A DNA stretch of 64,000 bases from Streptomyces sp. NBC_01260 (GCF_036226405.1 NZ_CP108464.1:7130001-7194000); one strand, 5' to 3'. Positions 14,701-23,779 are shown, counted from the stretch's first letter. The notes: generated by a model not told the origin, from the sequence alone. A program made the numbers and translations.

Positions 14701-16890
14701 CTCCTGGCGGGCGTCACCGCCGCTGTCCGGGACGCGGTGGACCGCGCTGCCGCAGCCGCCCGGTACCTGGAACCACCCAAGCCCGCGCAGCCGGCCACGC
14801 CCCGCAACACCGCGCGCATCCAGGGCATGTTCTTCGAACACGAGCCCGAGCACGGCGACGACACGACCCTGCAGACCGCCTCCGCCTGGACCTCCGAGCG
14901 GATGCGCGGCGGCTGGTGGGGAGCCGGGAAGCGGTGGACCGTGATCCGGCAGATCCTCGCCGTCAACCACGTCCTCGGCGGCGAGCCGGCGTTCGGCCCG
15001 CCCATCACGTCCAAGGTCCCGTTCACCCCTGCCGACGGCTGGCAGCGGGACGAGTACACCGTGCCCAGCGACTCCCTGAACTGGACCTCGCTCCTCGACA
15101 ACCTCCCCGAACTGGCCTACCGGGCCGCCTCCGCGACCACCTCCCCCGAGCACCGCAGCGGGCTCCTCGTGTTCCTGGAGACCCTCGCCGCAGGCCCGCT
15201 GGCCGACCCCGCGGGCACGGTCCGGCAGGTGGAGCTGGTCGAGCCGTTCGGCGCGGGGACATCCGGGCCGGGACGCCCCGAGGCCGTGCACCGCCTCGGC
15301 CAGGTGCTGCGCAGGGGTGCCCGCACCGTCGTGGTCCTCGCCGACTGCGGCAGGAACTTCCGGAACGACGCGGAACGCTGGCTCGCCCTGGACCATGACC
15401 CGACCGGCGCCTTCGGTCCCGTCCCCGGATTCACCCTGGACCACGAGCACGTATACCGGCACGGCATCGCCCGCGACCGGCTCGCCCGGCTCATCGCCCT
15501 GGTACGGGAGCAGGGCCCGGCACCCTGGCGTCCGGAGGCCGCCGAGGCGTTCGATACGGCCACCGGAATCGGCCCCCTCCAGTCCACCGCCCTGCTCTCT
15601 GCGGCCGTCGAGGAGCCCGGCGCCGACGCGCTCGCGCTGCTCGGGGCGAAGACGCGTGCCTTCGAAGCGGCCCAGGGCAGGCTGGACACCCTGCCCCGCG
15701 ACGACCGGCACGCCCTGCTCCAGGCACTGCTGCCAGCGGATCCGGCCGAGCTGTGGTCCACGGGCCCCGATGTCCCGGCCGCCGCCGAGGTCTGGCAGAA
15801 GCGCCTGGCCTCCCTCGTCCGCGTCCCAGAGGAACTGGACCTCGACCTCTCGGGCACCACCCCGGGCGCCGTCGACCTGATCCTCAACGCGGGCTCCCGG
15901 ACCTGGCTCGCCCACGGCACCGATGTCGAGGACGGCACCGGCCGCCCGGCCCTGCGCCGGGTGGGCGCACGCGGTGCGGTCTCCGCAGCCCTCACCGCCC
16001 TGCGCACCCTCGCCTACACGCTGCCGTACGGGCATCCTCTGCGGGCGTACCTGCCCACGGGGCTCGCGGCCCTGCGTGGCCGCCTCGCCGACCCGGGCCT
16101 GGTGCTGGACCTCGGTCTGGACTGGACCGAGTCGGGGGGCTCGATCGGCCCCGTGATCCGCGCCGCCCACGGGCTCCCCGAATCCGGCGGCGCCGGCCCC
16201 GACGGGCTGGTCAGGGCCGGCGCGGCGCTGCTCCTCGCCCCCGGCCACGGCGACAGCGAGAAGCTGCTGATCCGCCCGGCCGGCCTGGCAGGCCCCGACG
16301 ACCCCGCGTTCGGCCTCGTAGAGGGCACCGTCGGCGGCTACGGCACCGGCGATCTGCTCGCCCTGCGCGCACTGCTGGGCGAGGAGACCGACGCGTTGGC
16401 CTCGGCGGGCGCCCCAGACGGCTCCCCGCACCACCCGGCCCAGGACCCGACGCGTGCGGTGCCGGACCTGGTGGCCGAGGCCGTAGACGCCCTCGGCCTG
16501 AGCGCGGACACCGCCGCCCTCTACCTGATGCTGCTCGCCCTGCCCGACCCGACGGACCGCAACTGCGTCCGCTGGACCGAGTGGAAGCCGGCCCGGGTCA
16601 AGAAGGCCAGGGCGGAACTCGCCGCCACCGGCCTCGTCGTGGAGGCGAAGCGCTCCCGCGCCGGCCGCACCCTGTTCCTCCCCTGCGGCTGGCTCGAACG
16701 CGGCGCCCCCGGGCTGCCGTTGGAGACCTGGAAGGAACGCCTGTACCCCGTGGCCGGGTCGGCCCGGACCCTGCCGCACCTCCCCGTGCCCGCGCTGTTC
16801 GCAGCCGCCTGGGCGCGGGTCCGCGGCGGCGACGCCCCGGCCTTCGAAGAACTGGACACCCGCGCACCCCGGAAGGGCCGCCGCCGATGA
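11722..16890 (+). CDS. Giant 1722-residue protein of the MoxR-VWA-SWIM operon
   Basis: No family is recognised with certainty. The N-terminus is Thr-rich and disordered (about 1-30). The bulk is alpha/beta without signal peptide or membrane segments, and with no Walker, nuclease or protease motif that I can see. The end (about 1590-1690; CVRWTEWKPARVKKARAELA, then GLVVEAKRSRAGRTLFLPCG) looks like a winged helix: helix-turn-helix followed by a beta hairpin. That could make it the DNA- or target-binding scaffold. It overlaps both neighbours by 4 bases (ATGA at 11722 and 16887). Codon bias is normal over the full 5.2 kb and the frame is unbroken, so the gene is under selection. Confidence 0.85.
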   Translation: MSTTTTDTHTNTTAAGTASLPARARSGSTSTPVAEARAAALLDAGAILPAGTTERDDADALTARTYTHTALGDRPVVRLVPGTLGEAEDLALEFLGLARSAEAPVVGQVRREALGFPAWALVNDPANGHHALALVKDIERLGRQARTRAGAAKEGFDALGSRLGRAVPHFLPTYYEQVARLFLQAENTTYAASFFGKAREAERVHGLVVDEDRQRAVFLEFAFAGALTVKALRQYVRDLVARLAPADAWAQFRRLLVERCAAGMPPYAALPQDVRALVKAAGLDREAAERDLVADLIGSPGVVRAPASFWAAYRSAIVALTRRDESVRARLLGFFPESFSESGREKAGESDWLALLAESGAEDLLTGLPDTAGNAPSVSPADWLARWEAHRRRNRASAGRSPQTLDLAVRMADRLRADGRPVELFQGRWQRNADLDLLDLCLASGIPVAEPDEQDTGTVQGPALPLGSWLTDTALGARDLTAVSEQPAFRVLLRRTVGALGDGHGQRLSDAGLAKLAAHPVLSGILREWLTACAEEYTAARGLPGLQAALNRLSLFRTVVADVAPEAVRLLKGHDVVPLLAATLRTGVLDELGWPALDTTYAELAAESAAVHQRRRRSESVGVTGAWPALILNTLERAVVVGPEGVLLRHTLRLPATVDHWRSLAFRYVDGELLVIWWEDGKQRGYWSHRPAELFTVGGEQIPRWGGSGPSDEVCLPLSGGGRATGGKALHAGDTSLPPQRAVISDGTGHWREGHQGTQRVWLEYDPAAGTHGRASLPAFLRSGVRDGTRLLTEHCQVLPLQPGLENTPFGTDGTVLGRWVRSTATEPGTAAPADGHRIVAGTPDGHTVTLPHPLPGGGFPVPLGALTLPGGSRPLVALYHRSVAAHPADTDGVGGSLWSVTTDSSGGNDAAGTPYVPPVAYWHALRPRDERGSAALRSLTDSRAGELFKEVAAAVARHLEAFRAVKEYAGPSSRELSEEAVARVLPEVSDARLLAGVTAAVRDAVDRAAAAARYLEPPKPAQPATPRNTARIQGMFFEHEPEHGDDTTLQTASAWTSERMRGGWWGAGKRWTVIRQILAVNHVLGGEPAFGPPITSKVPFTPADGWQRDEYTVPSDSLNWTSLLDNLPELAYRAASATTSPEHRSGLLVFLETLAAGPLADPAGTVRQVELVEPFGAGTSGPGRPEAVHRLGQVLRRGARTVVVLADCGRNFRNDAERWLALDHDPTGAFGPVPGFTLDHEHVYRHGIARDRLARLIALVREQGPAPWRPEAAEAFDTATGIGPLQSTALLSAAVEEPGADALALLGAKTRAFEAAQGRLDTLPRDDRHALLQALLPADPAELWSTGPDVPAAAEVWQKRLASLVRVPEELDLDLSGTTPGAVDLILNAGSRTWLAHGTDVEDGTGRPALRRVGARGAVSAALTALRTLAYTLPYGHPLRAYLPTGLAALRGRLADPGLVLDLGLDWTESGGSIGPVIRAAHGLPESGGAGPDGLVRAGAALLLAPGHGDSEKLLIRPAGLAGPDDPAFGLVEGTVGGYGTGDLLALRALLGEETDALASAGAPDGSPHHPAQDPTRAVPDLVAEAVDALGLSADTAALYLMLLALPDPTDRNCVRWTEWKPARVKKARAELAATGLVVEAKRSRAGRTLFLPCGWLERGAPGLPLETWKERLYPVAGSARTLPHLPVPALFAAAWARVRGGDAPAFEELDTRAPRKGRRR

Positions 16891-18113
16891 CGAACGACAC
16901 CACGATTACCACCGTGGACAGCACCACCACGGGAGGCGTCCCGGACCGGGCGACGGAGCCCGGCGGGGGACACCGCCAGGTCACGCCGCCCGAGGACCGG
17001 TACGCCACCGAGCTGGCCTTCCTCGCCGCCCACGACTCCGGGCCCCGCCCACCCGGCTGGCTGCTCACCCCGCGCGCCGTCGTCGCCTTCGTCATGGGCA
17101 GCGCGGGCGAGGCACTGAGTCTGCCGAAGGGCGCCCGGCCCGGCGCCGGGGTGCCGCGCCGCCTGGTGATCGAGCAGAAGTTCGTCGGCGAGCGCGCCCT
17201 GGTCGAACGGTGCGTGGTCACCCTTGCCGGAGAGCGCGGACTCCTCCTCGTGGGCGAACCCGGTACCGCCAAGTCCATGCTCTCCGAGCTGCTGTCGGCG
17301 GCCGTCTGCGGGACCAGCGCGCTCACCGTGCAGGGCACCGCGGGCACCACCGAGGATCAGCTCAAGTACGGCTGGAACTACGCGCTGCTGCTCGCCCAGG
17401 GCCCCACCGAGCAGGCTCTGGTGCCCTCCCCGGTACTCGCCGCGATGACCAGGGGGGCCGTCGCCCGCGTCGAGGAGGTCACCCGCTGCCTGCCGGAGGT
17501 CCAGGACGCCCTGGTGTCCCTGCTCTCCGAGCGGCGGATCGCGGTCCCCGAACTCGCGGGCGGCGAGGGCGCCCAGGTGCACGCCGCCCCCGGGTTCACC
17601 CTCATCGCCACCGCCAACCTGCGGGACAAGGGCGTCTCGGAGATGTCCGCCGCCCTGAAGCGGCGCTTCAACTTCGAGACCGTGGGCCCCATCGGGGACG
17701 TGGACGCCGAGACCGCGCTCGTCCGGCGCCAGTCGCGGGCGGCCGTCGAACGCGTGGGCGCCGCCTTCCAGGTGGACGACGCGGTCCTCGAAGCCCTGGT
17801 CACCGCCTTCCGGGACCTGCGCGAGGGCCGCTCCGTGGAGGGCTGGGAGGTCGAGCGCCCCTCCACGGTGATGAGCACGGCGGAGGCGGTCTCCGTGGCG
17901 GGCGCCCTGGGCCTGGCCGCCGCCTACTTCCCCGGCGACCGGGACGTGCTGTCCCTCCTGCCCGGCCATCTGCTCGGTGTCGTCCGGAAGGACGACCCCG
18001 CCGACGCCGCACGGCTGCTTGGGTACTGGGACGGGCCGGTGCGCAGGCGTGCGGAGCAGGGGGCGGCCACCTGGCGTGCCCTGTGGGACCTGCGCGCGGT
18101 GCTGGAGAACTGA
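16887..18113 (+). CDS. MoxR-type AAA+ ATPase (YehL-like)
   Basis: A 408-residue protein. After an 80-residue variable lead lies an AAA+ core: Walker A GEPGTAKS (about 123-130, Lys129), a Walker-B region ARVEEVTR in place of the usual DE pair, and sensor 1 FTLIATANLRDKG. The arginine-finger region is ALKRRFNFE. MoxR ATPases power VWA partners in remodelling or metal insertion, as in RavA-ViaA or NorQ-NorD. The start ATG overlaps the previous stop, and the next gene begins 3 bases after its own stop. The acidic pair EE in Walker B is as I recall for YehL-type members and should still support hydrolysis. Confidence 0.92.
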   Translation: MTNDTTITTVDSTTTGGVPDRATEPGGGHRQVTPPEDRYATELAFLAAHDSGPRPPGWLLTPRAVVAFVMGSAGEALSLPKGARPGAGVPRRLVIEQKFVGERALVERCVVTLAGERGLLLVGEPGTAKSMLSELLSAAVCGTSALTVQGTAGTTEDQLKYGWNYALLLAQGPTEQALVPSPVLAAMTRGAVARVEEVTRCLPEVQDALVSLLSERRIAVPELAGGEGAQVHAAPGFTLIATANLRDKGVSEMSAALKRRFNFETVGPIGDVDAETALVRRQSRAAVERVGAAFQVDDAVLEALVTAFRDLREGRSVEGWEVERPSTVMSTAEAVSVAGALGLAAAYFPGDRDVLSLLPGHLLGVVRKDDPADAARLLGYWDGPVRRRAEQGAATWRALWDLRAVLEN

Positions 18114-18116
18114 CGG

Positions 18117-21100
18117 ATGAGCGAGTCGAACATCCCCGAGACGCGGTCCGCCGTGGAGGCGTCGTCCACCGCCGGGACACGGCCCACCGCGGCCTCCGAG
18201 GTGCCGCCCGCCACCCCGGAGGCCGCGGTGGCGGCGCTCGCGGCGACCGGGCCCGGGTTGCCGTTCCTGATCGGGGTGCGCCACCACGCGCCCTCGCTGG
18301 CGGCCGCCCTCCCGGCTCTGCTGGACGCGGCGGCCCCCGACGTCCTCCTCGTCGAACTGCCCGCCGAGTTCCAGCCCTGGCTGGGCTGGCTCGCCCACGA
18401 GGAGACCGAGGCTCCGGTGGCGCTGGCCGCCGTGCCCGCCGACGGGCCCGGGGCCGGCTCGGCAGGCGAACGGGGCCCGGCCTTCTACCCGTTCGCGGAC
18501 TTCTCGCCCGAACTGGCCGCGCTGCGCTGGGCGGCGAGAAACGGGGTCCCGGCGGTGGCCTGCGACCTGCCGCTGGCCGACCGGGCGTGGGCGGTGGGCG
18601 GTCCGGACACCTCCGCCCCCGCCCCGGTCCCGGGCGCCGACTCCGCGTCCGTGCCGGGGGACGGGCGCGGGCTGTCCGACGCGCTCCGGTCCCGGCTCAC
18701 CGGCCGGGAGGGGGACGACCTGTGGGACCGGCTGGTCGAGGCCCTCGCGCCCGGCTCGACACCCGAGGCGCTCCGCCGTGCGGCCCTGCTCACCGGCTGG
18801 GCGCTGCGCCACGAGGCCGAGGCGCGGGGCGGGGCGCACGGCACGGACCTGGTGCGCGAGGCGTGTATGCGCGGACATGTCGCGCAGGCCCTGGCGAGCG
18901 GGCAACGGCCCGCCGTGGTGGTGGGAGCCTTCCACGCCCCGGCGCTGCTGCCGTCCGCCGCCGGGGCCACCGGGGCGCCCGCGCCGGAAGCGTCCGGCGC
19001 GGACGGCCGTGCGAGCGGCGCCGCCGGGACGGCGGCCTGCACGGTCTCCCTGATCCCGTACACGTACCCGCTGCTCGACTCACGGTCCGGCTACCCGGCC
19101 GGAATCCGCGACCCGGAGTGGCAGCACACCGTCCTGGACGCCGCCGGGGACCCGGCCGCGCTGCACGAGGCGCTGATCCGCACCGCGGTCCGTATCTGCG
19201 CCGCCCTGCGCGAACAGGGCCACCCCTACGGCCCGGCGGACGGCCGGGAGATCGTCCGGGTCGCCGGTGACCTGGCCCGTCTGCGCGACCTGCCCGCCCC
19301 CGGCCGCGGTGAACTCCTGGAAGCCGTGCAGACGGTGCTGGGGCGCGGCGAGACCTACGGCACGGGCCGCGCCGTCGCCCTGGCCCTCGAACGCGTACTC
19401 GTCGGAGCCCGCACGGGACGCCCCGCGCCCGCCGCTCCGCGCAGCGGACTGGGCCCCGCGGTCGAGGCCGAGACCGCGGCGCTCGCCCTCCCCGGCCCCG
19501 AGGACGCGCACGAGAAGACACCGCGCGACCTCCGGCTCGACCCGGCGCGCTCCGCCCTGGACCGGCGCCGCGAACTGCTGCTGCGCAGGCTGACGGTGTG
19601 CGGCATCCCGTACGCGCAGGAGCAGCAGGTGACCGGCGCGGCGGGTACCGAAGGACTCACGACGCGCTGGCAGGTGCGGTGGACCCCGGCGACGGCCGCG
19701 ATGCTCACCGCGGCCGGGGCCCGCGGCGTCACCCCGGTCCAGGCGGCCGAGGGCGTGCTGCGGCAGCGGCACGCGGCGGAGTGCGAGGCGGACGGTCCGA
19801 CGGCCGCCCAGGTCGTCCGCGGACTCACGGAGGCCGCCGAGTGCGGGCTCCCCGCCCTGGCCGACGAACGGCTGACGGAACTGGCGGCCGTACTCCCCGC
19901 GAGCGGCACCCTTCCCGAACTCCTGGGAGGGCTCGACCTGCTGGACCGCATCGACGCGGGCCACCTGTCGGGCCTGACCGCACCCGACGACCACTCGGCC
20001 CCGGACACCACCGCCTCCGCCCGTGCGGCCCGCACCGCGCGCGCGGCCGAACTCCTGACCTCGGCCGCGGTCCGCCAGGTCGACGGCCTGACCGGATCCG
20101 AGGAGACCGAGGACGCCCGAGCTCTGCTCGAACTGTCCCAGCGGGCCGACCGGTTGGGCGGCATCCGGCTCACCGACGCCCTCGCCCGGCTGGCCGCCGA
20201 CGGGACGCCGTTGATCGCCGCGGCCGCCGGAGCGGTCAGGGTGCTCACGGGCCACGAAGAGGCCGCGAGCTTCGGGGGGCGCGTCGCCTCCTGGGTGGAC
20301 GGAGCCGTGGACAGCACCTCCCGGGCCGCGCTCACCGCCCGCCTCACCGGCGTCCTGACGGTGGCGGGCCCCCTCCTGACCGTCGGCGTCGGCGCCCTGG
20401 ACCCGTTGCTGCACCGGGTCGTCGAGCTGGACGACACCGCGTTCCTGGCCCGGCTGCCGGCCCTGCGCGGTGGCTTCGACACCCTGAGCCCGGCCGCCCG
20501 GGACCGGCTGCTGGACACCGTCGAGGAGCGGCTGGGCAAAGGGGTGGGCGACCTCGACGCGGACGATCCGGCCGAACTGGCCCGCCGAACGGCCGCCGAC
20601 CTCGCGGCCCGCGAGCTCCTGACCGGCCTCGGCCTGCCCGTCCCGCCACCCGCGCACGACGACCGCCTCCCACCGCTGTCCGTCGGCCGCCCCACCACCG
20701 GAGCCTCCACCGAGGCCGCTCCCGCGCGGACCCTCGCGCCCGCCGACCGGTGGCGGCTCGTACTCGGCCGGCGCTCCGACCGACTGCCGTCCGGCGCCGC
20801 CCGCCTGGCGACCGCTCTGGACGAGCTCTACGGCGCGGGACACGGCGAGGGATCCCGCGGCGGACTGCCCGGCCCCGGTCACGGGGGCGGCTCGCGCGGC
20901 GGCCGGGAACCGTCGTTCCCCGGTGTCCGCGAGTGGTCCGAGGAACTGGCCGCGCTGTTCGGCCCCGGCATCCGCGAGGAGGTCCTCGCCACCGCGGCCG
21001 GGACAGGCCGGCAGGACGTCCTCGCCGAACTGGACCCGGAGGCCGCCGCCCCCTCCGTGGAACTGCTCCGGACTATCCTGCGGTACGCCGGCGGCCTCCC

Positions 21101-21848
21101 CGAGGCCCGCCTCGCCGCGCTCCGGCCCCTGGTCCGCCGCCTGGTCGACGAACTGACCCGGCAGCTCGCCACCCGGCTGCGCCCCGCCCTCACCGGCGCG
21201 ATGACGGCCCGGCCCACCCGCCGCCCCGGTGGCAGGCTGGACCTGCCGCGCACGCTGCGCGCCAACCTGGCCACCGCCCGCCGGGCGGCCGACGGAACGG
21301 TCCGGGTGATCCCGGAGAAGCCGGTGTTCCGCAGCCGCGCCCGCCGGTCGGCCGACTGGCGCCTGATCCTGGTCACCGATGTTTCCGGATCCATGGAGGC
21401 GTCCACGATCTGGTCCGCGCTGACCGCCTCCGTGCTCGCCGGGGTGCCGACCCTGAGCACTCATTTCCTGGCCTTCTCCACAGAGGTCGTCGACCTCACC
21501 GGCCATGTGCACGATCCCCTCTCCCTCCTGCTGGAGGTGAGCGTGGGCGGGGGCACGCACATCGCCGCCGGGCTGCGGCACGCCCGCAGCCTGATCGAGG
21601 TGCCCTCCCGCACCCTCGTCGTCGTGATCAGCGACTTCGAGGAGGGCGCCCCGCTCGGCGGACTGCTGGCCGAGGTGCGGGCCCTGGTGACCACCGGCTG
21701 CCACGTCCTCGGCTGCGCCAGCCTCGACGACGCCGGCCGGCCCCGCTACTCGACGGGCGTCGCCGGGCAACTCGTGGCCGCCGGCATGCCCGTGGCGGCC
21801 CTCAGCCCACTCGAACTGGCCCGCTGGATAGGGGAGAAGACCGTATGA
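18117..21848 (+). CDS. DUF5682-VWA fusion protein (YehM + YehP in one chain)
   Basis: A 1243-residue protein. The N-terminal two thirds is a DUF5682 (YehM-like) region with the GVRHHAPSLA motif at about 53-62 and VVGAFHAPALL at about 266-276. The C-terminus (about 1080-1243) is a von Willebrand A domain with a complete MIDAS: DVSGS (Asp1088, Ser1090, Ser1092), GGGTHIA (Thr1147) and ISDFEEG (Asp1173). A Gly-rich linker (HGEGSRGG, GHGGGSRGGRE) near residue 900-925 separates the parts. In E. coli these are two proteins of about 760 and 380 residues. The fusion fixes them at 1:1 and makes the VWA the likely contact for the upstream MoxR ATPase. Confidence 0.9.
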   Translation: MSESNIPETRSAVEASSTAGTRPTAASEVPPATPEAAVAALAATGPGLPFLIGVRHHAPSLAAALPALLDAAAPDVLLVELPAEFQPWLGWLAHEETEAPVALAAVPADGPGAGSAGERGPAFYPFADFSPELAALRWAARNGVPAVACDLPLADRAWAVGGPDTSAPAPVPGADSASVPGDGRGLSDALRSRLTGREGDDLWDRLVEALAPGSTPEALRRAALLTGWALRHEAEARGGAHGTDLVREACMRGHVAQALASGQRPAVVVGAFHAPALLPSAAGATGAPAPEASGADGRASGAAGTAACTVSLIPYTYPLLDSRSGYPAGIRDPEWQHTVLDAAGDPAALHEALIRTAVRICAALREQGHPYGPADGREIVRVAGDLARLRDLPAPGRGELLEAVQTVLGRGETYGTGRAVALALERVLVGARTGRPAPAAPRSGLGPAVEAETAALALPGPEDAHEKTPRDLRLDPARSALDRRRELLLRRLTVCGIPYAQEQQVTGAAGTEGLTTRWQVRWTPATAAMLTAAGARGVTPVQAAEGVLRQRHAAECEADGPTAAQVVRGLTEAAECGLPALADERLTELAAVLPASGTLPELLGGLDLLDRIDAGHLSGLTAPDDHSAPDTTASARAARTARAAELLTSAAVRQVDGLTGSEETEDARALLELSQRADRLGGIRLTDALARLAADGTPLIAAAAGAVRVLTGHEEAASFGGRVASWVDGAVDSTSRAALTARLTGVLTVAGPLLTVGVGALDPLLHRVVELDDTAFLARLPALRGGFDTLSPAARDRLLDTVEERLGKGVGDLDADDPAELARRTAADLAARELLTGLGLPVPPPAHDDRLPPLSVGRPTTGASTEAAPARTLAPADRWRLVLGRRSDRLPSGAARLATALDELYGAGHGEGSRGGLPGPGHGGGSRGGREPSFPGVREWSEELAALFGPGIREEVLATAAGTGRQDVLAELDPEAAAPSVELLRTILRYAGGLPEARLAALRPLVRRLVDELTRQLATRLRPALTGAMTARPTRRPGGRLDLPRTLRANLATARRAADGTVRVIPEKPVFRSRARRSADWRLILVTDVSGSMEASTIWSALTASVLAGVPTLSTHFLAFSTEVVDLTGHVHDPLSLLLEVSVGGGTHIAAGLRHARSLIEVPSRTLVVVISDFEEGAPLGGLLAEVRALVTTGCHVLGCASLDDAGRPRYSTGVAGQLVAAGMPVAALSPLELARWIGEKTV

Positions 21849-23779
21849 CCGCCGTTCAGTTGCCACCTGTCGCGCCGGAGGTCACGGCCACGCTGGTGGA
21901 GGACCTCTCACCCCGGCTGCGCAAGCGGCTGGATGCGGCGGTCACTAGACTCGGCGCCCGCCCGACGCGCCGCGACGGGGGCACGGTGACGATCGCGGTC
22001 GACGACGAGACCGAGTTGCGCCTGCACGCCCCGGGCGGTGTGGTGGCGACGGCGGACGCCATCACCTGCGGCTGCCTCCTCGCCCCGGCATGCGTCCACC
22101 GCGCGGCCGCCGCCTGCGCCGCCCCCATGGCGGACCCGGTGCCGGAGACCGCCGGCCGCCCCACTCGGGCGACCCCCGAACCGGCCTCCGCTACGGCCCC
22201 CGCGCCGACCGCCGACTCTGCCCCCGCCACGGACCCCACGCCGACCCCCGAACCCACCCCCACCTCCGACTCCGCCTCCTCGCCCGAGGTGGCGAGCCCG
22301 GCCCAGCGTGCTGCGGCCGACGCCCTGTGGTCGGCGGGCGCCGCCGTGCTGGAGGCCGGGGCTGACGGGGCCGGCGCCGTCACCCAGGCGGCCCTCCTCC
22401 GCGCCGCGCACACCGCACGGCTCCGGCAACTGCCACGCGCCGCAGGCGCCGCACTGGCCGTCGTCACGCTGCTGCGCGCGGCCCGCGCCGGGGACCCGTC
22501 CTACCGCACCGCAGAGCTCGTTACCGCCCTGGCCGAACTCCTGGGCACCGCACACCGGGTGGGGACGGCGTCCGGGGCGGAGCTGGCCGCAGTCAGAGGC
22601 CGCGCGCGCCGCCCGTACAGCCCGGGCGGCGCGCTGCGCCTGTACGGCCTGTTCACCGAACCCGTGGTCACGGACTCGGGGCACGGCGGCGTCCGCACCT
22701 GGGTCGCCGGATCCGACGGCCGCCTCTGCACGGTCGGCGACGTGGCACCCGGCGGCGTCGGGCGCGCCCTGGGCGTGGCCGACCGGGCGGTGCGCCTGGG
22801 AGACAGCGCGCTCACCCACCGGGAGCTGGGCCGGGCCGGTCTGGCGGTCTCGGGGGCTACGGTCTCGCCGGACGGCAGACTGGGCGCCGGGCAGGGTGTC
22901 AAGGCCGTTACCGCCCGGGGCGCGGCGTGGACGGAGGCGCCGCTCGCCGCTCTGTGGGAGACGCCGCCGTCCGAACAGGCCGCCCGCGCCCTGCGGTCCA
23001 CCTCCCGCTACGGGGACCCGGACGGCGGCGGCAGCGACCTGCTCTTCCTGAACGTCGAACTCCTCGGCGCCGTAAGGGAGTCCGGCGGCACCTGCCTGCT
23101 CGCGCTGTGCGAGGGAGGCATTCCCGTCCGGCTCACCGTCGCTGACGACGATCCCGCGCTGGCCCACCGCGACAACCTGATGCTGCTGGCCACGGCGCCG
23201 GGGACCCGGCTGAGGATCATCGGCCGCCTGGTGCCCGCCCTTCACCCCCGGCTCACCCTCCTCGCCTGCTCGCACCCCACCGGCGAGGGCACGATCGATC
23301 TCGGCCTCGACCGCCTGCGCCGCGCCGACCTCCCGGACCCGGCCGCTCCCGTCCACCTCGCCCCGCCCCAGCCCGGAGAGTCCGGCGCGCACTCGCCCCT
23401 GTTCCTCCTGGAGCGCCGGGTCGAACAGACGGTTCCGGCGGGCCGGGCCGCCCTCGGCATGCTCGGTGACGTCACCGCCGAGACCCGCCGCATCAGCCGC
23501 GCGGGCCTCCACACGGCCGCCGGGCTCCTGACCGCGCTGTGCGCCTCGGCGGCCCAACGCGATCGCGACCTCTTCGGCCGCCTCCTTCCCGCCGACACCG
23601 ACGGCTTCGCCATGTACTGGCTCACCGCCGCTCGTTACACGGCTATCGTGGCCGAGTCCCTGTGCGCGGCATCCTGGGAAGACCCACGGCCCGCCGGCAT
23701 ATCGCCCCCGATTCCCCGAGCGGTCAGGACGGCACGGCGGGGCAGCTGGTGCCCCGCGCCGGGACCGCCAGGTCGGTGA
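21845..23779 (+). CDS. SWIM zinc-finger protein (YehQ-like), last gene of the operon
   Basis: A 644-residue protein. The SWIM motif is C75-G-C77-x5-C83-V-H85 within ITCGCLLAPACVHRA, a zinc site linked to nucleic-acid or protein binding. A Pro/Thr/Ala-rich linker (about 95-150) follows, then a large alpha/beta region of no known fold. The start overlaps the fusion gene (ATGA). The last 30 residues (SPPIPRAVRTARRGSW...) are low in normal coding character and run antisense over the tail of a hydrolase remnant. The natural C-terminus may have been replaced where the downstream DNA was rearranged. Confidence 0.85.
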   Translation: MTAVQLPPVAPEVTATLVEDLSPRLRKRLDAAVTRLGARPTRRDGGTVTIAVDDETELRLHAPGGVVATADAITCGCLLAPACVHRAAAACAAPMADPVPETAGRPTRATPEPASATAPAPTADSAPATDPTPTPEPTPTSDSASSPEVASPAQRAAADALWSAGAAVLEAGADGAGAVTQAALLRAAHTARLRQLPRAAGAALAVVTLLRAARAGDPSYRTAELVTALAELLGTAHRVGTASGAELAAVRGRARRPYSPGGALRLYGLFTEPVVTDSGHGGVRTWVAGSDGRLCTVGDVAPGGVGRALGVADRAVRLGDSALTHRELGRAGLAVSGATVSPDGRLGAGQGVKAVTARGAAWTEAPLAALWETPPSEQAARALRSTSRYGDPDGGGSDLLFLNVELLGAVRESGGTCLLALCEGGIPVRLTVADDDPALAHRDNLMLLATAPGTRLRIIGRLVPALHPRLTLLACSHPTGEGTIDLGLDRLRRADLPDPAAPVHLAPPQPGESGAHSPLFLLERRVEQTVPAGRAALGMLGDVTAETRRISRAGLHTAAGLLTALCASAAQRDRDLFGRLLPADTDGFAMYWLTAARYTAIVAESLCAASWEDPRPAGISPPIPRAVRTARRGSWCPAPGPPGR

